Positions 21,466 through 36,064 of a DNA stretch of 64,000 nucleotides are shown in pieces. Each line of letters starts with the position of its first letter. The first letter of the stretch is position 1. The notes under the pieces are model-generated. The model was not told where the DNA came from, did no database searches, and was given only the letters and a program-made list of their open reading frames with translations. Position numbers and translations under genes: made by a program. Source of the stretch: Deinococcus metallilatus (GTDB lineage Bacteria > Deinococcota > Deinococci > Deinococcales > Deinococcaceae); contig NZ_CP038512.1 of assembly GCF_004758605.1 (NCBI RefSeq), positions 768,501-832,500 of the forward strand. The letters run 5' to 3'.

Positions 21466-22476
21466 GTGCCCCGTTTCCTCCTGACCGCCGCGCTTCTCGC
21501 CCTGAGCCTGACTGCCAGTGCTGGTGCCGTTGCCGTACAGCCCGCCTGGACGCTGAAGAACACCTCTTTCCTGGGCTTTACCGACCGGGGCGAGGTCGTG
21601 ACCCGGCAAGGTGGGGCCGCCCCGGTGCTGGAACGCCTCGACCCACGAACGGGCGAGGTCAGAGGAACGGTCGTCTTTCCGGAGGCGGGCAATGATCTGG
21701 GCCTCCTCGCCTTCACGCCGGACCTGAAGACCTTCGCGTGGCTGAACCGGGCGGGCGACCGGCTGACCGTCCGCACCCCGGAGCGGCGCTGGGAGGCCAG
21801 CATTCCGGGGGTGCGCGGCACTCAGGCGCTGGTGTTCAGCCCCGATGGGCGGACCCTTGCCGCCATGAACGTGTACGGCTACGTCCAACTATGGGACGTG
21901 GCGGGGGGCGAGCGCCGGGCCACCCTGCGGCTGCACAGGCAGCCGCGTAGCCTGACCTTCCACCCGTCGCGGCCCCTGCTGGCCGTGAACGAGGCTCTGG
22001 GGGCGGGCAGCGTCACCCTCTGGAACACGGATACGGGCCAGAAGGTGTTGACCGTGCCGGGGCTGTCGGGTGTCTTGCACCCCTTCCAGTTCGCGCCGGA
22101 CGGCACCCTGCTGACGGGCGTGGGCTACAGCGCCGGGTTTCTCCAGCTTGGTCTGGACCGGCTGGGGCAGGGGGACTGGGGCGTGAGCCTGCGGACGCTG
22201 CCCACCTACACCGAACCCTGCCCGCCGCGCAGCCCGGCGAAGGTCTGTGCCCGGGGCGTGCGCTCCGCCAGCTTCAACGCCGACGGGAGCCGCGTTCTGC
22301 TGAACATCTCCCGCACCGCGCAGGACATCCCGGCGGCTCTGCTGTACGACAGCCGGACCGGCAGGCGGCTGAAGACGATAGACATCACCGATGCCTGGGC
22401 CACCCTCACCCCCGACGGCAGGGGCCTGATTCTGAACAACTGGCAGGGCGAGGTTAAGGGCGCACCCCTGCCCTGA
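21466..22476 (+). CDS. secreted WD40-like beta-propeller protein
   Basis: A 336-residue protein with a signal peptide (about residues 1-21, ending ASAGAVA). Repeated blades follow, for example [24 protein letters not shown] and [14 protein letters not shown]...[10 protein letters not shown]. This pattern indicates a periplasmic or surface propeller used for binding rather than catalysis. The start is GTG with GAGG seven bases upstream. Two Cys near residue 245 ([15 protein letters not shown]) probably form a disulfide loop. It is convergent with, and one base from, the HAD phosphatase gene. Confidence 0.75.
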   Translation: MPRFLLTAALLALSLTASAGAVAVQPAWTLKNTSFLGFTDRGEVVTRQGGAAPVLERLDPRTGEVRGTVVFPEAGNDLGLLAFTPDLKTFAWLNRAGDRLTVRTPERRWEASIPGVRGTQALVFSPDGRTLAAMNVYGYVQLWDVAGGERRATLRLHRQPRSLTFHPSRPLLAVNEALGAGSVTLWNTDTGQKVLTVPGLSGVLHPFQFAPDGTLLTGVGYSAGFLQLGLDRLGQGDWGVSLRTLPTYTEPCPPRSPAKVCARGVRSASFNADGSRVLLNISRTAQDIPAALLYDSRTGRRLKTIDITDAWATLTPDGRGLILNNWQGEVKGAPLP

Positions 22477-22477
22477 C

Positions 22478-23077
<600 letters not shown>

Positions 23078-23181
23078 GTCTGAAGGTAGCGCAGTGGGGA
23101 GCGGTCAGCTTTCAGCAATCCGGGGTTAGGGATCAGGTGTGAGGGGTGAGTGAAAATTTGACGCTTCCTCGATCCACCCCC

Positions 23182-25920
<2,739 letters not shown>

Positions 25921-25977
25921 GGGCCCATTCTACTGTGGGCGTAACGGGCGACCCGGAGAGGAGCCGGGCTGACCACA

Positions 25978-26012
25978 GAGCGCCGGGAGGAAGGGCCTCC
26001 CCGCCCGCGCTC
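25978..26012 (-). terminator. hairpin at the end of the zinc protease gene
   Basis: On the minus strand the stem GAGCGC...GGGAGG pairs with CCTCCC...GCGCTC around CCCTT. It overlaps the stop codon and faces the polA promoter region. It lacks a T-tract, so termination is only possible. Confidence 0.4.
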
Positions 26013-27135
26013 AGGGGTTGATGATCCCGTCCGGCGTGATCAGTCGCTCCCTGATCGGGGTGCCGAGGGTCTGCGCGGAGACATTCGGGATGGTGTAGGG
26101 ATCGGCGGCGGCGTAGTTCACGGTGTAGCCCAGGTCGGCCAGGGCGCCCAGCGTGATCCGGCTCAGGGGCATCCCACTGCGGCTGGTAAAGCCGGTCATC
26201 AGTTCCCGCTGGAATACCGACTCTTTCCAGTGGCTGCACTGGGTGCCCTCGCCGTACTGGTCCTCGACTGGCACGCCCGCGGCCTGGCCCCCCAGGTTCC
26301 TGTACTCGCGCAGGGCCGCCGCGCCGCCGTACTGCACCCGGGTCGCGTCGGTGCAGATCGGGGCGTTGGCGTTCAGGAACCGGTCCCACAGCGTCCCGAT
26401 GCCCAGCACGTGGCCCATCTCGTGCAGGATCACGCCCTGGAGCGTGCCGGACGCTTCCATGCTGGCCAGGTCGGCGGTGTCGAACTCCATCTCGCCCCAG
26501 AGCGGGAGCGTGCCGCCGCTGCGGACCTGCCGGGGTCCCGCCTGGCCCAGCACCTCGCCGGGGCCGTCGATGCTGATGCCGCTGGCGACGATCAGCACGT
26601 CGTCCACCGTGACCGTCTCGCCGGTCGAGATACGTACGTTCGGCACGTCGGGCAGCCCGGCCGAGATCACCTGGGACCAGCGGGCGGCCGCACTGGTGAA
26701 GGCGGCCTTCTGGGCCGAGGTGAGCTTGCTGTCTGCCGGAAAGATCACCGTGATGTTGAAGGGATCAGCGGTGGTCGCGGCGCCGGTGACGGTCGCCGTC
26801 AGGCTGGCCTTTTTGCCGGGGTCCTGAACGCTGGCCGCCGTGATGGTGGCGCTGCCCGCCGCAACGCCGGTGACGCGGCCGCCGCCGTCCACCGCCGCGA
26901 CCCCGGGATTGCTGCTGCTCCAGGTCACGGCCGGGTTGACGCTGCCGCTGCCCTGCACGCTGGCGGTCAGCGTCTGGCTGCTGCCGCTGCTCAGGTTCAG
27001 GCTGCCGCTGCTGAGGGTGACGCCGGTGACCGTGGACTGCGCGAGGGAAGGATTGTCGTTGCCGCCCGTGCCGCAGGCCACCAGGCCGAGAGTCAGGACA
27101 AGGGCGAGGCCAAAGGCGTTCTTCGCGTTCTGCAT
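26011..27135 (-). CDS. secreted zinc metalloprotease-like lipoprotein with a Big2 domain
   Basis: A 374-residue surface protein. Residues 1-21 form a signal peptide with lipobox LVAC (Cys21). Residues 37-118 form a bacterial Ig-like Big2 domain (VTGVTLSSGS, TWSSSNPGVAAVDGGGRVTGVAAGSATITA). The rest is leishmanolysin-like: HEMGHVLGIGTLW (His238, Glu239, His242), a distant third His at 302 (CSHWKE) and Met313 as a Met-turn. It is likely lipid-anchored and proteolytic outside the cell. A TTGACA at 27254-27259 on the same strand may be part of its promoter, but no good -10 is seen. Confidence 0.88.
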   Translation of the reverse strand: MQNAKNAFGLALVLTLGLVACGTGGNDNPSLAQSTVTGVTLSSGSLNLSSGSSQTLTASVQGSGSVNPAVTWSSSNPGVAAVDGGGRVTGVAAGSATITAASVQDPGKKASLTATVTGAATTADPFNITVIFPADSKLTSAQKAAFTSAAARWSQVISAGLPDVPNVRISTGETVTVDDVLIVASGISIDGPGEVLGQAGPRQVRSGGTLPLWGEMEFDTADLASMEASGTLQGVILHEMGHVLGIGTLWDRFLNANAPICTDATRVQYGGAAALREYRNLGGQAAGVPVEDQYGEGTQCSHWKESVFQRELMTGFTSRSGMPLSRITLGALADLGYTVNYAAADPYTIPNVSAQTLGTPIRERLITPDGIINP

Positions 27136-27381
27136 GCGTCTCCCGGGGCACAGAGGAAAGAGATTTCCAGTTGGTGGAAAGCGATCTTTTATCTGGCAAA
27201 GCTATTGCGTCGGCGGAATTGTCTTTGCGGGAGATTCTGACATTGCAGGGGATTGTCAAAAAGAATGGGGCTTTCAATGCCGGAAAATCCAGTTTTCTAC
27301 AACGGGAAAGCGAAATAGTTCATATCTGCGAACCCACGTCCTTTCCTGAAAGCTGACAGGTGGCTTTCCAGGCCGCCAGCT

Positions 27382-28716
<1,335 letters not shown>

Positions 28717-28807
28717 GATGGCCCATCATACGCGCGGACCGGCGATGAACCTGCCGCTTTTGCCGCAGGCCGGGAACCCGGGCCGCCCGGTCCACGTACC
28801 CTGGGAC

Positions 28808-29089
28808 ATGAGCGGATTTTCGGGCGGTTCCTTCTCGTTCGGTCACAGCCACAGTCGCGGCCACGGGCGGTACGGCTACCGGGGCCACAGCCACAGCAGC
28901 GGGCACGGCGCGGGCTTTCTGGGATTGGGTCACAGCCACAGCAACGGCCACCGGGGGCATTACGGGCGCGGCGGGCATTACCGGCAGGTGGTGCACCGCC
29001 GCCGGGGCTGCGGCTGCCTGGGGATGTTCCTGATCGGCGCGGCCCTGGCGGGCGGCTCGGTCACCGGGTTGCTGTCGCTGCTCGCTTGA
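28808..29089 (+). CDS. His/Gly-rich repeat protein with C-terminal membrane span
   Basis: A 93-residue protein. Residues 11-58 hold repeated GHSHSxGHG units (at least three full copies plus partial ones), giving about 15 His in 50 residues, a pattern suited to binding Ni, Zn or Cu. It then changes to the basic VVHRRRGCGC and ends in one hydrophobic helix (about 71-92). There is no signal peptide, so the C-terminal helix may anchor the His-rich part to the membrane. TACCCT lies five bases before the ATG. Its TGA overlaps a TTG start of the next gene. No family was recognised. Confidence 0.75.
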   Translation: MSGFSGGSFSFGHSHSRGHGRYGYRGHSHSSGHGAGFLGLGHSHSNGHRGHYGRGGHYRQVVHRRRGCGCLGMFLIGAALAGGSVTGLLSLLA

Positions 29090-30069
29090 GTCTGCTCGGG
29101 GACTGGCGGGAGGCGCTGAGCGGGCGCGGTCCCGCCCTGTCTTCCCGCGTCTGGCCGCGTGACCTCCGCGCCGCCTTTCCCGGCCCGCGCCGCCGCGTGG
29201 AGGCGTGGGTGGGGGAGGGGGCGGCCTTTGCCCGCTACGCGACGCCGCACGGTCCCCTGTTCCTGAAGTACCTCCCGGCGGGCTGGGGGGACGAGCGGGC
29301 CTTTCGCCGTCTCGCGCGGGAGGTGGCCTATCTGCGCAGCCTCGCGCCGCTGTCCCCGGTGCCGCACGCGCCGCTGCTCCACGCGGCCCTTGATCCGGCC
29401 CAGTTGCGCGGTCACCTCGTCACGCGCGACCTGACGGACGAGACGACCGGCTGGGGAGCCTTTCAGACGGACGCCGGGCGTGAGGCGGCGTTGCTGGAGG
29501 TCGCGCGTCTGCTCGCCCGGCACCACGCCTTCTGGCACAGCCGCACGGAACTGGTGGGCGAGTGGGGCTGGGACGCGGCGGAGGCGGTTCGGCGGGCGTG
29601 GCACACGGCGGCGTCTCTCGCGCCCGATTGGACCTCGGCGGAGGTGCAGGCCGTGCAGGAGGCCGCCCACGCGCTTCCCGCCTTGCTGGAGCGGGCGCCG
29701 GGCATGACGCTGGCGCACGGGGACATTCACGCCGGGCAGGTGCTGTGGCCGCTGGGGGGAGGCCGGCCCATCCTGATCGACTACGGTCAGGCGCACGCCG
29801 CGCCGCTGGGAGAAGACCTCGCCCACCTGCTGCACGTGCGCCTGGACGTGTCTGACCGCGCCCGCCTCGGCCCCGGGCTGCGGGAAGCCTATCGGGCCGA
29901 ACTGGCCGCGCACGGTCATGCCCTCACGCCCGCCCAGCTCGCCGCCGAGGAACGCGCGGGCCTGGCCCTGAACGTGCTGACCACCGCGCGGCAGGCCCGG
30001 CGGGAGGACGGGAGCGGCGTGCGGGAGGCGCTGCGGCGGGTGGCGGAGGGGTGGCACGAGGGGCTGTAA
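29086..30069 (+). CDS. aminoglycoside/choline phosphotransferase-family protein
   Basis: A kinase-like fold of about 327 residues that phosphorylates a small molecule. The catalytic loop is LAHGDIHAGQVLW (around residue 211) and the metal loop ILIDYGQAHAAP. The DYG with Tyr and the HxxQ are mild variants of the usual DxD and HxxN. The N-terminal lobe has FLKYLPAG as the ATP lysine segment. I placed the start at TTG 29086, overlapping the previous stop as TTGA. No ATG or good ribosome site exists nearby, and an inner GTG around 29197 would cut into the fold. Substrate unknown. Confidence 0.8.
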   Translation: MSLLGDWREALSGRGPALSSRVWPRDLRAAFPGPRRRVEAWVGEGAAFARYATPHGPLFLKYLPAGWGDERAFRRLAREVAYLRSLAPLSPVPHAPLLHAALDPAQLRGHLVTRDLTDETTGWGAFQTDAGREAALLEVARLLARHHAFWHSRTELVGEWGWDAAEAVRRAWHTAASLAPDWTSAEVQAVQEAAHALPALLERAPGMTLAHGDIHAGQVLWPLGGGRPILIDYGQAHAAPLGEDLAHLLHVRLDVSDRARLGPGLREAYRAELAAHGHALTPAQLAAEERAGLALNVLTTARQARREDGSGVREALRRVAEGWHEGL

Positions 30070-30086
30070 TCTCTCCGGCGCCCCCG

Positions 30087-31190
<1,104 letters not shown>

Positions 31191-31314
31191 GGGGGGAGGG
31201 TAGCGTGAGGGAGGGGGCCCGTTTGGAGCGGGCCGAACGAGGTTCTGCGGCAGGTGCGCTGACAGCCAAAATTCACTTCAATACACTGCTCGCAAGACCT
31301 GCCAATTCCCTCGG

Positions 31315-31524
31315 ACCATCGCCGCCACAGCCAAAGACAAGACTTCTGCGGTCGTGGATATGGTCCAGCGGGCCATCAACGACCATGCACAGAGCGGTTG
31401 GGAGTTTTACCGCTCGGATACTTACGGCGTGGCCGTCGCGCCGGGCTGTCTCGGAGCGTTGTTTGCGGCAAAACATGAATATACGCAGTACGGCGTCCTG
31501 ACCTTTCGCCGCCCTTCAGCCTGA
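31315..31524 (+). pseudogene. fragment of a DUF4177-like gene, 5' end missing
   Basis: An open reading stretch of about 70 codons begins TIAATAKDKTSAVVDMVQ. It continues through a helix and GWEFYRSDTYGVAVAPG, and ends EYTQYGVLTFRRPSA. The spacing of helix, GWE and the final beta strand with FRR resembles DUF4177 proteins. The frame is open further upstream but has no ATG, GTG or TTG before the middle of the conserved part, and the upstream residues are unrelated in character. It looks like a gene whose 5' part was lost. Its last nine bases overlap the convergent AAG gene. A short functional form starting at the internal ATG 31360 cannot be excluded. Confidence 0.55.
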
Positions 31525-32130
31525 CGTGAGGTCCATGCTCGGCACCCCGGGCGACACCCAGGGATTCCCCCGCAGCAGGAACCGCCAGGGCAGATTGCGC
31601 CCTTCCTTGATGCCGATACGGGCGGTGACCGTCACCAGGTCGTCGGGCAGGGGCGCGGTGGGCGGGAGCAGATGTAGCGCCGGACTGTCCACCCGCCTGC
31701 CCGTCACCTCTGCCGGGTTCAGGCCCAGGGCGTAGACGAGCTTGGCGGGGCCGCTGGTGAGGTCACGCTGGCGGGTGACGGGTCGGTGGGTAAGCATGGT
31801 GCCCAGACCGGTCAGGGGTTCCAGCGCGCGGATCAGGATGCTGGCCGCGATGCCCTCCTCCCGGCAGGCCACCTGAAGGAGTGGGTGCCCGTGCGCCATC
31901 CAGAACAGCCAGTGGCCCGCTGGAATCGCCATCTCTGCGCTGCGGACAGCATGAAAGCGTCCAGCGGCACAGGCCGGATCGCGCGGGCAGTCGTAGGCTT
32001 CGACCTCCACCACCCGGCCCGACAGCACCTCGCCGCCGGGAAGGACATGCACCAGAGTGCCGCCGAGAACTTCGCGGGCCACGCGCACCGGGTCGCGGTT
32101 GAAAAAGGCTGGAGGAAGGGGAGAGGACAT
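31516..32130 (-). CDS. DNA-3-methyladenine glycosylase (AAG/MPG family)
   Basis: Excises alkylated purines such as 3-methyladenine to start base-excision repair. The 204 residues fit the AAG fold. FFNRDPVRVAREVLGGTLV at the start, VVEVEAYDCPRDPA with the presumed catalytic Glu44, AGHWLFWMAHGHPLLQVAC and RALEPLTGLG are family hallmarks. TAGCCT lies ten bases before the ATG at 32130. A longer in-frame GTG/ATG extension exists but has no conserved sequence. The neighbouring YcaQ-type gene suggests a shared role in alkylation repair. Confidence 0.93.
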   Translation of the reverse strand: MSSPLPPAFFNRDPVRVAREVLGGTLVHVLPGGEVLSGRVVEVEAYDCPRDPACAAGRFHAVRSAEMAIPAGHWLFWMAHGHPLLQVACREEGIAASILIRALEPLTGLGTMLTHRPVTRQRDLTSGPAKLVYALGLNPAEVTGRRVDSPALHLLPPTAPLPDDLVTVTARIGIKEGRNLPWRFLLRGNPWVSPGVPSMDLTSG

Positions 32131-32354
32131 TCTCCCCGACAGGCTAGCGTCACCGCCACTCCGGGGTGTTACTGGGCCGGGTAGAGCCTCCTGGGCGGAG
32201 TGCGGTTCCCACCCGCAGCAGGAGTGGCAGCTTGCCCGTTCCGTATCGAGGCCCTCCTCCCTGCATCCCCGGATCGCTGTTCCTCCACTCACGGCCTGTT
32301 GCCCCGGCAGGGTTCACACCACGGAAAATGAAGAGGGCTTTATGCTTCTCACCG

Positions 32355-33650
32355 ATGCGGCGGCTGTCCCTGATGCTGACCTGGCTGGTCCTGTTGTGTT
32401 TCGCCCTGTCTTCCCCGGCGCGGGCGGGCAATCTGACGCTGGTGTATCACCAGATCGGCCTTCGGGGGGGCGTGACGCTGGGGGTGCAGGCCGACACCCT
32501 GCGGCGGCGTGTGCTGGAGCTGCGGGCGCGCGGATACATCTTCGTGACCAGCAGCGAGATTCTGTCGTACCCCCGCAGCGTGAAGACCGCCACCTTCCGC
32601 TTCGACGACGGCTTCGAGAGCGTCTATCAGGTGGCGTTTCCGGCCCTGCGCGAGCTGGGCGTGCGCGCCACCGTCTACCCGATTCTGGACCAGATCGGCC
32701 AGCCCGGCCACATGACGCAGGCGCAACTGGACGAGCTGCGCGCCGCCGGATGGGAGATCGGCTCGCACACCCGCACGCACGCGGCGCTGATCGACCTGGC
32801 CCCGCGCCGCCTCGCCTGGGAACTCGATCCGGGGGACGCCGCCCTGCCCTGCGTGGCCTACCCCTTTTATCTGCAAGATGCGCGGGTGCGGCGGGCGGCC
32901 CGGCACACCTTCGCCTGTGGGGCCGGAGGCGCGTTCGGGGTGCGGGGCGAACAGTACGCGCTGCCTGGGCCGCTGGCCTCGCCCTGGGACGACTGGCTGC
33001 TCCCGCTGCGGGCCGCTGCGGGCCTGGACCTGCGGCTGCCGGTCCTGCTGGGCCTGGGCGGAAATGTCCTGCTGGATGGGCCGGACGCGGTGCAGGCCGC
33101 CCCTCCGCTGTGGAATCCGGCCGCCTTCGAGCTGGTCGGGTCGGGGGCGCTGGGCTTCAGTTGGCAGGACGGTGTGCGCGACACGCGGCTGCTGGTCCGG
33201 CAGCGCGACCTCATGTTGGGCCTGAACTTCCTGCGGGGCCGGGAAACGTACAGCGGCGCAACCCTGGCCTACAACCTCGCCCCGGTCACGCTGGCGGTGG
33301 GGTACGGTACGCGCGGTCCGGTCGCGGGCGTGTCCGTCGCGCTGGGCGGGTACGGCGAGGTGTGGGGACGGTACCTGGACGGTGCGTCAGCGGTCGGTGC
33401 CGAACTGATTCCCGTGAACTACCTGCGGCTCAAGGCAGAGTACGCCCTGTCCCCGGCCGCCGCCTTCCGGGGGGAAGCGCAGTACGCCCTGCCCCTGCTG
33501 CCCGGCGAGGGCCGCCCCGTGCGCGTGCTGCTGGGTTATGACCGGGGCTGGTACGCGGGCGGGACCGTCCGGCTGGGCGCCCACTCCGCCACCCTCACTT
33601 CCCGGCTGGACCGCCTGAGCTTCGGCGTGCGGGTGCAGACGTTGTGGTGA
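32355..33650 (+). CDS. secreted polysaccharide deacetylase with a beta-strand-rich C-terminal domain
   Basis: A 431-residue exported protein. Residues 1-24 form a signal peptide (LVLLCFALSSPARAG). Residues 25-220 form a NodB/PgaB-like deacetylase domain, with Asp84-Asp85 in FRFDDGF and metal ligands His138 and His142 in SHTRTHA. The remaining 200 residues lack enzyme motifs. They consist of alternating strands (for example PVTLAVGYGTRGPVAGVSVALGG) ending in an aromatic residue, much like an outer-membrane barrel. TATGCT lies eight bases before the chosen ATG; an ATG nine codons upstream has no start signal. It probably remodels envelope or exopolysaccharide GlcNAc. Confidence 0.82.
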   Translation: MRRLSLMLTWLVLLCFALSSPARAGNLTLVYHQIGLRGGVTLGVQADTLRRRVLELRARGYIFVTSSEILSYPRSVKTATFRFDDGFESVYQVAFPALRELGVRATVYPILDQIGQPGHMTQAQLDELRAAGWEIGSHTRTHAALIDLAPRRLAWELDPGDAALPCVAYPFYLQDARVRRAARHTFACGAGGAFGVRGEQYALPGPLASPWDDWLLPLRAAAGLDLRLPVLLGLGGNVLLDGPDAVQAAPPLWNPAAFELVGSGALGFSWQDGVRDTRLLVRQRDLMLGLNFLRGRETYSGATLAYNLAPVTLAVGYGTRGPVAGVSVALGGYGEVWGRYLDGASAVGAELIPVNYLRLKAEYALSPAAAFRGEAQYALPLLPGEGRPVRVLLGYDRGWYAGGTVRLGAHSATLTSRLDRLSFGVRVQTLW

Positions 33651-33715
33651 GGTCGGTCAAGAGAGACGCCAACGGGCGTTCAGAGCGCAAAGCCTGGCGA
33701 GGCTCGCGCCCGGAG

Positions 33716-34131
33716 TCAGACTTTCGGTTTCCAGAAAATGAGCATGAGGAGCGCGACGATGAACAGGACGGGCGGTCCCACGTCCAAAGCACTGAGGCTG
33801 CGACCGTCGAGGAGGGCAAAGGTGAGGCGAGCCGCCGACTGCGCCAGTTGTGGCGCGATCAGAACCACCGTGTAGAGCAGGGGCATGTGAAGATGTCCGC
33901 TCCGGCGAGAATGCCACAGCAGCCACCAGCCATACAGGATGGGGGCGCGAGGGTCAGCGCCATGAAGAGGAATCTCAGGGCCTCATGCCCGGGCTGGAAA
34001 ACCAGCGAGGCCACCAGGAACAGCCCGGCAAAGGTCATGAGGACCAGCAGCAGGACAGGCGTACTGATGCTGGGCGGCGGGCCTCTCCGTTCGTCCGTGT
34101 CCAGGGCGCTACCCAGGCGGTCTTCCTGCAT
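33716..34131 (-). pseudogene. membrane-protein gene with a one-base frameshift, last gene of the ABC operon
   Basis: Reading from the ATG gives a hydrophilic start (MQEDRLGSALDTDERRG), a membrane span (VLLLVLMTFAGLFLVASLVF) and then, after residue 62, nonsense ending soon after. Adding one base at the run of five C/G (33941-33945) restores a 138-residue protein. It continues ILYGWWLLWHSRRSGHLHMP, LLYTVVLIAPQLAQSAARL and PPVLFIVALLMLIFWKPKV, giving four spans. So this is either a recent frameshift or a sequencing error in a homopolymer. The ATG lies five bases after the ATPase stop, so it belongs to that operon. Its function is unknown. Confidence 0.8.
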
Positions 34132-34136
34132 AGGCC

Positions 34137-35096
<960 letters not shown>

Positions 35097-35114
35097 GGAG
35101 GCTCCTTCGGAGGG

Positions 35115-35210
35115 GCGTGTGGCTTGTCGCTTGTGGCTTGTGGAGGGAGGAGACCTTACGGGACGGTGGCAGACACGCTCTACAAGCCACGCGCCACACG
35201 CTACGAGCCA
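35115..35210. repeat. palindromic GTGGCTTGT repeat element, copy A
   Basis: The left arm (35115-35143) contains GTGTGGCTTGTCGCTTGTGG. The right arm (35174-35210) contains its approximate complement, with CTACAAGCCACGCGCCACAC. The centre is about 30 bases. A second copy with the same core lies at 57739-57831. The outer end of the right arm supplies the last codons and the TAG stop of the permease gene, so the element reaches into coding sequence. Confidence 0.7.
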
Positions 35211-36007
35211 GTCCCGTGATACTGCCGCACCCCCACCCGCCAGAACGCGAAGGCCGCCGCGAGCATCAGCGGGCCGACGATGGGGGAGAGGTAGGCCGCC
35301 CAGCCCGGCAACCCGTCCGGCAGGGGCCTGCCCAGGAGGTGCAGCACGGGAAAGTAACTCAGGAACGCGGCGGGAATCAGGTACGTGAAGGTCTTGCGGA
35401 GCCACTCGGCGTAGATGCTCATGGGATAGGAGATCAGCGTGCGCCCGCCGTAGGTCATCACGTTCATCGCCTCGACGCTCTCCACCGTCCAGAAGGTGAG
35501 GGTGCCGCCCACCACGAACAGCCCGCCGAAAAAGGCGATCATGCCCAGAACGCTCCCGGCCAGCAGCAGCACGTCCCCCGCGCTCCACGCCACATCCACC
35601 TGCGAGACGCCGTACAGGGCAATCCCAGCGGCGAGGGCCACGCGCGTCAGGCGGCGCAGAGCGAAGTCCGAGCCGAACACCTGCACGGGCAGCGGCACCG
35701 GCCGCAGCAGGAAGGTGCTGAAACTGCCGGTACGGACGTGCGCGCTGAGGTTGGGGGCGTCGAAGCCCCCGAACAGGAAATCCATCAGCACGAACGCGAG
35801 TTCCGCCAGGCCGTACAGCAGCGCCACCTCGCCCAGCGTCCACCCGGTCAGGCCGCCGAAGCGCGGCAGCACCAGCGCAAAGGCCGAGAACTCCGCCCCG
35901 GTCACCAGCGCCGCCGCCAGGGCGTCCAGCACAAAGGCCGTGGGATAGGCGAGCTGCGAGCGGACCTGTGCCCCCAGCAGGCGGAAATACAGACGCAGAA
36001 GGTGCAA
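35201..36007 (-). CDS. ABC-2 family permease (DUF990-type)
   Basis: A membrane subunit with six predicted spans in 268 residues. The family segments LYFRLLGAQVRSQLAYPTAF at the start and GRTLISYPMSIYAEWLRKTFTYLIPAAF near the end are typical of one of the two permeases that accompany DUF990 exporters. I placed the start at TTG 36007 because homology begins there and no ATG or GTG is in frame. The longer open frame upstream crosses a dispersed repeat and the previous gene. There is no clear ribosome site, so the start is uncertain. The C-terminal codons are donated by the palindromic repeat. Confidence 0.82.
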   Translation of the reverse strand: MHLLRLYFRLLGAQVRSQLAYPTAFVLDALAAALVTGAEFSAFALVLPRFGGLTGWTLGEVALLYGLAELAFVLMDFLFGGFDAPNLSAHVRTGSFSTFLLRPVPLPVQVFGSDFALRRLTRVALAAGIALYGVSQVDVAWSAGDVLLLAGSVLGMIAFFGGLFVVGGTLTFWTVESVEAMNVMTYGGRTLISYPMSIYAEWLRKTFTYLIPAAFLSYFPVLHLLGRPLPDGLPGWAAYLSPIVGPLMLAAAFAFWRVGVRQYHGTGS

Positions 36008-36040
36008 AGCGGAAGGCAGCAGGCCCCCGTTTGCTGGCGG

Positions 36041-36064
36041 CAGACCGCTGAAAGCTGACCGCCT
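36041..36064. repeat. dispersed GCTGA-rich intergenic repeat inside the ABC operon
   Basis: CAGACCGCTGAAAGCTGACC sits in the 55-base gap between the two permease genes and touches the stop codon of the upstream one. It is the same core as at 17173 and 58594. Confidence 0.5.

Noticed and set aside
27171..27356. 61-codon frame in the gap between the zinc protease and glmM
   Set aside because: No ribosome site or leaderless box, and the region is more likely the protease promoter area.
31205..31501. 98-codon frame overlapping the DUF4177-like fragment
   Set aside because: A different frame of the same region has the protein-like pattern with GWEFYRSD; this frame has none.
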